Shown here one piece after another: positions 1-9,600 of a DNA stretch of 19,622 nt (within the stretch, counting starts at the first letter, position 1; every line of letters begins with the position of its first letter). Source of the DNA: Tetmemena sp. SeJ-2015 (taxonomy: Eukaryota > Ciliophora > Spirotrichea > Sporadotrichida > Oxytrichidae); contig JAJKFJ010021164.1 in the NCBI GenBank assembly GCA_027382625.1, forward strand, positions 1-19,622, given 5' to 3'. The notes under the pieces were generated by a model that saw only the letters and a list, made by a program, of their open reading frames with translations, did no database searches and was not told the DNA's origin. The position numbers were made by a program, and so were the translations under genes.

Positions 1-3000
1 ATATAAGCAAGGCAATAAAATTTTTTCTCCAAATTAATTAAGCCAAGTGAAATTTATATATATCTCGTCAAAAAGCTAAAATTAATTTAGCATTTTTTTA
101 ATTTAAAATTCCCAAATCTCCTAATATTTACTCAATTTTTCTCTTTAAATGATTATTGAGATAATTTTTATCATATTAAAAGGAAGGTGAAATTTCTACC
201 TCCAAAAGTTTCTAATAACTGATATTCCTCATCTTAAATTTTTTAACGATTTATTTAAATATTTTTGTTATCTATTTCAATTTCATTTGACTTCTTTGCT
301 GAGCTTTGCTCTGACAAAAGAATCTGAGTTCTCTAGAATTTTTCTTGTCTAATAATTTTTCTATTCATCATTTTGTTAGGTTTAAATTCTCTAGTTTCCA
401 GCTCTAAGTCTATGTTGCTTACTTCAACTTCATAGCAGCTCTAATTTTAGGAATCAGTGCCCAAAGGTTTTAAGTCAATAGGGATGTGAGATATTTGTCG
501 ATAAATTTGGCATTCGTTTCTCTAAGTCTATTTAGGAAGAGCAATATTATTAAAAAATTAATATAAGAATTGCAAGCACTATATTTAGTGTCAGCAGTTA
601 GTTCCTCATCTTAGTTTATATTAGGAATTTACTATTTTAGAGGTAATTTATCAAGCGTTTAGCTATTATATTTCATTTTTCTCTTTTGAAGGATTTATTA
701 TGGATAAGTTTATTAGTTTTACTGTTTCTAAAATATATTGAGAGGAGCTTTCAGGTTTACTACAAAACGAGCACCTTTGGAATAAGTAGGATCTATCTCT
801 ATAGAACCACCCATACTCTCTATTATGTTTTTGCAGATGCTAAGTCCAAGTCCTATCCCTGAGGTATTTATCTACGATGTTAAACCAAATTAAAAAATTT
901 AAAGTTGCTTCTAGCTTTCCGAACCTTTGTTTTATTAAATATATAAAAGAATTATAGAGTATTAAAATCTTTGAAACAATTTTTATCTATCTTGCTCACT
1001 TATTCCAATTCCTGTGTCTTCGACTGAGATTATAAGATTTTCTGTTTCATATATGTAGCCAACACAGACGGTAATACTCCCTTTGAAAGTAAACTTTAAG
1101 GCATTTTGGAGCAAGTTCAAGAGTGTTTATGAAGTTCTCTATTCATCAATATGAATCTCATCAGGGAGATTGACATCTGGAAGGAATATCAAGTTAATAT
1201 TAAAAGTGAAATTGGAGGAAAAATTTATAAAAGTCTATCCCTTTCTATTTAGTACCAACTTGAAACATGTCAATAAGCTTTTAAATTGAGTCCCTAATCT
1301 TAACTGGCTTTATAACTAGCTTAAATTTTCCATTTTTAATCTGAAAATAGTCTAGTAAGTCATTAACCAATAGATTCATAAAGTTTGAAGAGTTTTTTAT
1401 GATAGAAAGGAACAGCTTTCCTCTCTCATCTTCTATGAAGTAATCATATTATCCGTTCAGTTCCAATTTTTCAAAAACTTTTAAGTTTCCTTCTGTAAAG
1501 CCTGGACGAAAGAGGACGAAGCTCTAGTCATCTCTGTTAAAGCTTAATACTGTAAGAGCTCCTTCTCAGGCGAGTATAAGAAAAATTTTGAAAAATTGTA
1601 ATTTTACTTTATTAAATCCCACAATTATAGGGAACGTTTTTGATAAACATGCCAATTATGGATGGATTAAAAGCCACTTCTCTAAATTTCAGTAAAAAGA
1701 CTAAAAAAAGTGGATAAACACTGGAAAAGCTGGCTTCTTAGCCATTAGTTTAAAGTCGGGGCTGAACGGATATTATTTGAAATTAATTACAATCAAGATT
1801 ATTGAGGAGCCCAATTATCGCATTAAGAGGAGTTCTAAGGTCATTATAAATAATCATGGCCATAAACAGAAGATATTTTTAATTGATCATGAGAGACAGT
1901 TGCAGTAAGCATCTCATAGAAATGATTTTCAAGTTTAAGGTTTTCACATTGAATAACTGAGCTTAAGTTCTAAATCATAATTATAAGATGAGGGGTGTTT
2001 TAATAAAGCACGTGCTAACTTTAGAAGCTAATTATTATACAAAATTTAATTAAAAACAGTTATTGAACTAAATAATAGGAAGCTGTAACTTAGTAGCAGT
2101 TAAAAATTCTACTTTAGCAATCGAACTGCATCTAGTTTGATTCCTTATCAAAACTAAATATGAGTACTATTTTATTATCTCAAAATCATTTCTCAGTTGA
2201 GAGATAATGCTCATATTATCCTCAAGGCCCAATATCTCTGTTTGTTTTTTTTTTTAATTTGCCATAATAGTTATAACTTTGAGTTAAGCGTTCCTTCTCA
2301 AAAGGAAAAAATTTCAATTTTTTTAATCAAATGGTGAATCATTTTAAAGTTTAGATATTTCAACAGCCGTTTTTTCAATTATAAGTAGAATCACAAATGT
2401 AAGTGCAATTTTGAATTAGATAATGAGTAAGAATAATGTGTTCATTTATCAGTTAAAAGCTTCACACTATTTTAATTGCATGACAAAAAGTGGTGAAATC
2501 ATAATTGCTAGAGTCATCTATCATAGTTTTCTGATTTGATAAAAAATTAAAGATTTATAAAGAGAAATAAGTGAAGTGAATCGTGGGTTATAAGAATAAG
2601 AATTTATTTGTCTAAAGGCAAGAGGTTAGAGTCAATGAGAATGTTTTCAGGTTTGAGAAGAAAAGTAGGGTGTGATATATTTTAATTATTAAATAGGAAA
2701 AGATTAGGTTTAATTTAAATTTGGACACCCCATTGGTTAATCACTGATCTCTACAAGGAAAATCCAATTAAACATTAGAGTTTTAATTATAGCTATAATC
2801 ATTATATTAAACACCAATCAATATTAGTTTTAATCTCTATTATCCAATCACTGATCTCTATTTAATATAGTCCCAATCACATCTCTAATTAAGAATTGGG
2901 CTTTGATCTTATTCTTATAACCCACGATTCACTTCACTTATTTATCTTTATAAATCTCGCTTTATTTGATTGGCTAATTTCATAGTATTTACGAACAAAT

Positions 3001-5879
3001 TTTTAAAATGATTACTCAAAAGATGAAGAGTATTGAAAAGAAGATCTGGATATAGGCTTTAAAATTTACTAGATTTTTTTATTACGATGATTAATTATCT
3101 TTCTCCATTAAATTAAAGTCTGTAATTGATTTCTGTTTTATTTCAGAGTATTTGTACTTCTCTATAACCTAATCCTATTATTTGACTTATATAATTTACT
3201 ATCTAATTTAATTATCTTTGACATTAAATTCTCAGCTATATCTTAGGTTACTAGTCATTTTAGTTCATCTGCATTGCCTTGTTTTTATAAGAGTATACTT
3301 ATTATACAAAGAAATACATTTATCTGAGGAGATCTCATACTTGTGATCCTAACTATAGGGGGAATCTGAATATAAAATAGAAATTTAAAAAAAAAAATAT
3401 TTATATGAACTAATTGTTAAATTAGAAAGATAAAGATAAATAAGTGAAGTGAATCGAAAGTTTGAGAAATAAGATCAAGAATGGCATTCTTAATTGATAA
3501 GTGATTAGTTTAATAGTGAGAGCAAGATAATGATTGGTTAATAATTTTAAAACCTAATATAGTTGGCTGTTTAATAATTTAACTATCTCTAAAATTAATT
3601 AATTCCAGCCTGATTGGTTTCTCTATCAGGAATCGTAATTAACCAATGGGGTGGCAAAGTTTGATTTATAATTAATAATTTTTCCTCTATTTGTTAATAT
3701 TTTAAACACCCTTCTTTTTCTTTGAAACCTGAAAATGTGCTGATGGACAAGGATCTGCCTTATTATTTTAAGAAAGATCTTATTTCTCAAACTTTCGATT
3801 CACTTCACTTATGGGGTTTTATCTCTAGAAAATAACTCCCTTGACCGGCCAATTATGTACTACTTATCCTATTTGTATCAGGTAGGTTTTTAATTTTTAA
3901 GCATCTCTAATTCATTTTTAAAATTTTTATTTTTTTCAAATTAATCTTCCGCTAACTTTTTTCATTCTCTTCCTTGTATAAATCTTGAATAAATCTACTG
4001 CTACCATTAATTTTATTGCTGATACTACTGCTGCTAGAATTATTAGTCCTAAATATCCTAAAAACAAGTTTTTCCAGTTAAATTCAAATCTTGGCCTAAA
4101 TTTCTAGAACATCTTGGCATAAATCTTCTGTACATGAGGACTCACGTAAAGTCTAATAATTAATTTATCTAAAATATTTCTTATCCCCATTGAACTATCC
4201 ATATCCTTCTCATATTGAAAGCAATGGCCTCAAGAAAGTTAAATCTATTTTTGTTTAAATGCTCCTCTACTTCATGTTAAATGAGCTTTTGCGAACTATT
4301 ATGGGCATCATCCTATTTGTCATCTTTATTTTAGCTACTTTTGTTTTAAACTGCGCCAGAATTGTTATAAACTTTAAGGATGGGTTGAGTTATCACATTC
4401 TCAATAGGACTATCGTCTGGACATCCCTCTAACTGTCCATCTCCTTCAGTTAAGAGAACTAGTCTTAAAATAAAATCTTCCATTAAGAATTGATTAAAGA
4501 CTAGTTTCTTGAACTCTTGGTTGACGAGAGCAATTTTATTGGAGTTGGAGTCAAAGAGGATTACTCCCTCGGGCATAGTATCTATTATGGCTCTCATATC
4601 CTCATTCATCTACTTAATTTAAGTCAGCTAAAGGAAAATCTGCTTTCTAAAATTTAAATAAATAAAAAATCTACTAATTTTAATAGATTATTGCTTGTGG
4701 ACCTTCTCTTGGTTATAGCAGAAGTAGATGATAACGATAGCGTACAAAAATACTATTATGAAGCTCATCGCTTTGAAGTAGTTAAACCGCACTACTAAGA
4801 TCATTTAAATTAAATATAAATCATCATAAGGAGAATAGTAGTTAAGGCCATTGAGATTAATTAAATGAGGAATGTAGCATAAATTTTAATAAAAAGTAAG
4901 AGATGGCTGTAAATATCCATTTAAACTAATTCCTTATAAAATTGATTGATTGATTGATTGATTTATATCCATCTTTAACTTTGCATAGATGCGAATAGTA
5001 AATAAAGAATATAGCCGATTACAAATTCGTTGTATTTTACGTCTGTAATGTTATTATCGAGCCCTAAGAAGTTAAGTAAAAAGAGAGCTGTTAAAACAGA
5101 GGAGATATACCTGCTTGTCGTTACCGGCTTTTTCAAAATTATTTACATTTAATCAAAACAAGTACAAGAAGGCAAAGAAACAAGAAACATTGCAGTACTC
5201 GAGCAATTAACTAACTTGAAGTCAGCATTTTCTTCTCAAGAAATAAATTCATAAACAAATCTTTTATAGAAAATTTATTTATCAAACCAAAAATTAAAAT
5301 AAAAATTTAATTAAAGCAAAAATATACAAAATCATTCAATGTTTTTTAGTGAGAGAGATGCAAAGAGAAAAAATCAATTAATTGGAAAAATATTTTAAAG
5401 CCAAATTTTAAAGTAAAAATTTTAAAAAGAATTAAAATATTTTGCTTAAAAAAGAATTTAGATTTTCATATTTTTCTTATTCACTTCGTTATATCTAATT
5501 AAAAAGAGATTGATATATAAAATTGAATAATTTTTTTAGAATTTATTTATTTAAAGTAGTACCTATAATCAATTTAAAAACATAATATGATTAAAATTTG
5601 CAAATATAACTTTTCATTTTATTTCTTTTGTTAATTATGTAAATCTCAAAAGCAACTTGGATGATAATGTGTACGATTATGTATGATATTCTTAGTATTA
5701 TGCTCGTTATGGTGAGATCAATAAATTTAATATCTTCGCTCAATTAAACTTACTCAATTAAAAAATAGATTTTTGTTCTAGAGGGAAAGCTTAGTATCAA
5801 ACTCATCTCTGAGTTTTGGGCACTTTATATTTATATTTTTCATTATCTAAATTATATTGAGTGTAATAAGCGATTCCAT
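1..5879 (-). CDS. HK-1: membrane PAS hybrid histidine kinase, germline (IES-interrupted) form, 3' end off the window
   Basis: A sensor kinase expected to autophosphorylate on His and pass the phosphate to its own receiver domain. The start ATG at 5879-5877 gives MESLITL, which matches HK-2. Hydrophobic membrane segments lie at about 5725-5605 and 5240-4700. A PAS domain follows (4609 to about 4350, with the motif IIDTMPEGVILFDSN), then a HisKA H box whose His codon is at 1889-1891. Downstream come the second HisKA helix (about 1410-1320), an N box with QNALKFTF (about 1115-1085), a G1 box VEDTGIGI (about 1023-1000), a G2 box GIGLGLSICKNI (about 865-830) and a Gln-rich linker (740-180). The receiver domain must lie left of base 1. 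UAA and UAG are read as Gln throughout. At least seven IESs are resolved. One-base frame breaks remain near 888-903 and 4884-4887, both in homopolymers. The family call is firm; exact coding limits between 4215 and 2230 are not. Confidence 0.9.
232..273. other. IES in HK-1 linker, pointer ATCT
   Basis: ATCT at 232-235 and 270-273. Removal gives NEIEIDEEYQLLET, parallel to NEIQEDEEYQLLES in HK-3. Confidence 0.8.
925..973. other. IES in HK-1 HATPase domain, pointer CTTTG
   Basis: CTTTG at 925-929 and 969-973. Removal gives KLFQRFGKLEATL. HK-2 and HK-3 have IESs at the same place with shifted pointers. Confidence 0.9.
1442..1794. other. IES in HK-1 HisKA, pointer AATC, carrying a MITE
   Basis: AATC at 1442-1445 and 1791-1794. 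Removal gives LLNNLDYFIEDERGK. HK-3 is naturally uninterrupted here (AATC at 16747-16750). MITE family 1 occupies most of the insert. Confidence 0.9.
1453..1769. mobile_element. MITE family 1, copy a, nested in an HK-1 IES
   Basis: Terminal CCGTTCAG (1453-1460) and CTGAACGG (1762-1769), flanked by a 7 bp direct repeat ATATTAT (1446-1452 and 1770-1776). No ORF. The interior resembles the minus strand of 15961-16235. It sits inside a host IES of about 20 nt whose pointer is AATC. Confidence 0.85.
1841..1890. other. IES in HK-1 H box, pointer TCAT
   Basis: TCAT at 1841-1844 and 1887-1890. Removal joins TVSH to DLRTPLNAIIGLL, restoring the phospho-acceptor motif. HK-2 has an IES at the same codon. 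Confidence 0.9.
2567..2941. mobile_element. MITE family 2, copy a
   Basis: Long terminal inverted repeat with outer sequence ATAAGTGAAGTGAATCG continuing into GTGGGTTATAAGAATAAGA. The right copy ends at 2941. Inverted matching extends outward to 2551 and 2957 with one mismatch in 51 positions. The 375 bp body is noncoding and matches 3440-3812 in opposite orientation. Confidence 0.85.
3440..3812. mobile_element. MITE family 2, copy b
   Basis: A perfect 37 bp terminal inverted repeat (3440-3476 and 3776-3812). It starts with the same ATAAGTGAAGTGAATCG as copy a but continues differently (AAAGTTTGAGAAATAAGATC). The interior is homologous to copy a in inverse orientation, sharing ACATTTTCAGGTTT-like and CCCCATTGGTTAAT blocks. 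No ORF. Confidence 0.87.
3936..4202 (-). CDS. 88-codon membrane ORF of unknown origin inside the HK-1 locus
   Basis: An ORF from ATG 4202-4200 (MDSSMGIRNILDKLIIRLYV) to TGA 3936-3938, using a single UAG as Gln. It has a basic stretch (MFQKFRPRFEFNWKN), one long hydrophobic segment (LFLGYLGLIILAAVVSAIKL) and a basic tail (KIYTRKRMKKVSGRLI). Codon choice looks coding. It lies in a different frame from the end of the HK-1 PAS linker and has no counterpart in HK-2 between PAS and HisKA. It could be a small gene, a coding segment belonging to another locus, or part of an inserted element. I do not recognise the family. Confidence 0.4.
4641..4696. other. IES before HK-1 PAS, pointer TGCTT
   Basis: Direct repeats TGCTT at 4641-4645 and 4692-4696. 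Removal gives KVHKQIFLQLTQIKQMNED, matching KILKQSFLQLIEIKAMNEQ of HK-2. Confidence 0.85.
4913..4972. other. IES in HK-1 membrane region, pointer ATATCCAT
   Basis: 8 bp direct repeats at 4913-4920 and 4965-4972. Removal gives QRWIFTAISYF, matching the joined RWIHTAIST of HK-2. It contains a tetranucleotide repeat. Confidence 0.85.
4941..4963. repeat. (ATTG)n microsatellite inside an IES
   Basis: Almost six tandem ATTG units. It lies wholly inside the IES 4913-4972, so it would be absent from the somatic gene. Confidence 0.9.
5825..5858. other. IES in HK-1 N terminus, pointer TTATATT
   Basis: Direct repeats TTATATT at 5825-5831 and 5852-5858. Removal gives LNIKCPKLRDEF, matching LKIKDKKLREEF in HK-2. 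Coordinates include both pointer copies. Confidence 0.85.
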
Positions 5880-6658
5880 TTCAATTATTATTTTAGAATA
5901 AGCTAGTATTATAAAAATTTATTAAATAAATTCTTAATCAAATGTTTCAACTTAAAATATTTTATCCCCAATATGATCCCTTATATAACTATTTCTTCTA
6001 TATTTTCGGTTTAATTAAATAACGCTTGCAGCATTATTTTGATCCAATCACTCACCTTCACAAGTTTTATTATTGAAACAGCATACATACATAATGTGTA
6101 ATTTTAACAGAGTGTAAAAATTAAATTGACTTTACGTTTCTTAAACTAAATTTGTTACAAAGAAATAAAATTTTTCATTAAAAAAATATAATTAGAAATT
6201 TAAAAAATAAATAATTTTAGAGAAAATGAATTTATCTGATAACAAGGAATTTTAAATAATGGGCATTAGTAAGATATGTGGCTTTAAATGTCTAGATTTA
6301 AAAAGACTATAAAAGAATATATATTTATCGAGAGCTAACTTTTGATTCTTCTTTCAATTTTGGCACTTTTAAAGAAAATTATTTTATATGATGAGCAAGA
6401 TCGCTATAAGAGTTAAGAATAAAAAATAAATAGTAAAAAGTTATATAGACTATTGTAAAATAAGATCAATATACCTCTCTAACTCTTGCTTAACTTAAGA
6501 ATTTTATAATAGACGCAATTTTTAAGGCTAAAAGGTGAGAAAATCTTTTTTCCATTTCAATATAAAAATCAATTAGTGTTACTCAGGTTGAATAATTCTC
6601 AAGAGAGTAGTTGAAAAATATCAAGATATTTTTCTTCTATAGTTCTATTGGGATACAT
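5880..6658. other. Spacer between HK-2 end and HK-1 start
   Basis: Very AT-rich. I see no conserved coding segment, RNA gene or terminal inverted repeats. It would hold the HK-1 promoter and the HK-2 3' end, but no specific signal can be pointed to. Confidence 0.5.
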
Positions 6659-9600
6659 TCATTCTAAAAATATCCCGCTATGGATTTAAAACTTATTTTA
6701 TAATTTATTTTAAAATATTTAGTAGATTCTTATACAACTAGAAATGTATTTGTAAATATCAAACTAAGTTTGATATTTAGTTTTAGTATTCATTTAGGCT
6801 GATGCGTTTTTAATTAACTTTAAAAATAAAGAGTAAATAATATGTATGATTAAATCAAAGGAAAGAACCCTGGATTAAATTACTGTTATAAATCGATTGA
6901 ATTGGTTTGTTTTTCTTCTTTTTCTTTTGAAGAGCCAACCCTCATTGAAGTTCCGTTTCAAAAATATATCAAGAATGGAGGCAATAGTCTAACTTGAAAC
7001 AGGCTTTGTTATGAAATCATCCATGCCGCTCTCTCTACTTTTAGTTTTGAACATTTCTTAGCATTAATTAAATTGTAAAGTAGAATATACATTTCTGTTT
7101 CATAAGCTGTGAGCGCTATTATTCTTGCTGCATTGAATTAATTATTGTCTATTATCTAATTTTGACTCTGACCATGTAATGTTTCAAATTAGTTCTGTTT
7201 TTAAAACTCCTCTTCCTCTAACTATCGTATCTCAAGACAAGCTTAAAACCCGTCCTTTATCGGCATGTTGCAACAAAATAAGTATTTTTACTTAAAATTA
7301 GAAATTTAAGGAAATAATGAGGATTAAAACAGCATAAATTCTAAAATAAAATTATGAGAAAAGCTCTGCTATAAATAAAAAAAAATTTATTAAGCAATCC
7401 ATGAAAATGATTTTGAAAGGGTGGCTTTTACAAGAGCAGGTTTTCTCATCTAAATCCTGCAGGCTCTGCTTGTAAACAATAATTTTGTTTGTGAATAAAT
7501 TTAGAATGCTTTTTATTATTACATATCAACTGCCATTTATCCGTTACTAGCCTTGCTTGCCTTAATTTAATGTTAGAATTCTAAAATTGATTCTAGTGTA
7601 AGCAGATTAAAGACATTCTAAATTATAAAATGACAATTAAAATTCCCTTCAAAATTAGTTATCATTAATTGTCATCTACAATTAGAACCTTCACATGGAA
7701 AGGGCAAGTTTAAATTTTAAAATAGTCAAGTTTGATTTCTATTCGTGCAATTTGAGTCTTCTAATCGGTATTCGAGTGATTTTCTCATAGTGTGCTTCTT
7801 TGATTAGTGTCTTCTTGAATCTCTTTCAGGGTTGAAAAATAGAGAGAGATTCCTGAACTTTCGATTACTGCCTGGAGATTTACGCATTAAGAAAAGCTGC
7901 TCGTCTTCTTAGAATTCCTGGTCAGTATTTTGCAAAAAGTTTATTTCTTCTATTTAAGGAGTCTATAAACCAGCCATGGTACTCATCAAAAGAAGAATTA
8001 ATCAAGCTTGCTTTAATTTGTCTGGGATCTATGTCAATGTTTATACTGCTACTTCCTTCAGCTTTAAATTCTTGGTGGTCTAATTCTGATATAGTTCCGA
8101 GTGATTCTTAACGATCAAGAGGTAGTTCCATTGGAGCTTTTATGCGCGTGATAAAGCGAGTACCCTTATTGTAAGTTGCATCTAACTCAATTGTGCCATT
8201 CATACTTTCTACGATGTTCTTGCAAATGCTTAAGCATATTTGCATGTCTTATAATAATTTAATAATTTAAGCCAAGTCCAATTCCTGTTGTATTGATATG
8301 TGCTGTTTCCTCCAGTTTTCCAAATCTAAATATTTTAAATTATTATAATTAAATCTTTAGAAGAGCTTTTGCTAGTCTTCTGGTTTGATACCTATACCTG
8401 TATCCTGAACTTCAATTTAAATGAGCTCCTCTTCTGTCTAATAGCTTAGATGAACCTAGATACTACCACTGAATAATAGATTATATGCTTTAAATAGTTC
8501 TGAAGGTGAATTTAAGAGCATTTTATAGGAGGTTTAGCAAAGTCTGCTAATAGTTCATTTATATGAGAATTGAGTAGTTAATCCCAAGAGTTAAATATTC
8601 AATTGTATATTATAATTACGTAAAGTAATGGATTCGGCTCATCCTATTCCACGTCGAAAGAGGAAGCTCGATGTCTACCTTGGCGATCAATGCCAAAACA
8701 GCCATCATTAGGCGGCGGTTCACTTCCTTCCCAACCAAAACCTCATCCCCTAACTCGAGAGCCTTAGCCAGCATGGCCTCTCTATGAGACCAAAGAGGAG
8801 AGAGCCCCCAAAGTGCATTTGAAGGTAACGCTGTCGCACGATCAGCTCCTGTATGCGATACTGCTTCGGTATGGAACCCTCCGCAGCGACGACACTATCC
8901 TCCGGAGTTACAACCAGGTGGCCGCGATAATAGGAATCAAACCGAGCACCGTTGCCATGATAGTGCAGAGGTGGAGGCGCAATGGCTTCATCTACGAATC
9001 GCGGAGATCGCAAAGCGGCGGCAAGAGAAAGATCCTTCCCGAGGCCGAGGAGCGCATAACGACTGCCAAGCATCTGCTCGAGACAGCCCACATGAGCTTG
9101 AAGGACAGCGTATACTTCTACGAGGTGCACCTGGGCATGCCACGAGTCTGCCCCGCCACCCTGATGAAGCTCTTCCACCGCAACTAAGTTTACTTTCGCT
9201 CTGCGGGCAACCCCTACATTAGCAAGGGCGAGCGTAGGCGCCAGTTGGAGGATAGGCAGCAGGAGTTTTCGAAAGCCATAACGAGGTGGATGTTCGAAGG
9301 CCGTGAGCTGATCTACATTGACGAGTCCTCCTTCCACAGGTGGCAATCCTTGAGGCGGGCCTGGCTCAAGCTGTCGATGACAGTCCTGATTCCAAATGGG
9401 TGCAGTTGCTCGGGCCACAATCATAGGTGCAATCAGCTAGATGAGCGGACTCGTCCACCACCACATCTTCACTGGTAGCAAAAATGTTGGCCACTTCACC
9501 ACCTTCCTCCAGCGCCTCCTCCAGGTTGCCTTCCAGAGCTGTATAGTCATCATGGACAACTTCAGCATTCACAAGAGCCAGAAGGTCAAGGACCTCTTCC

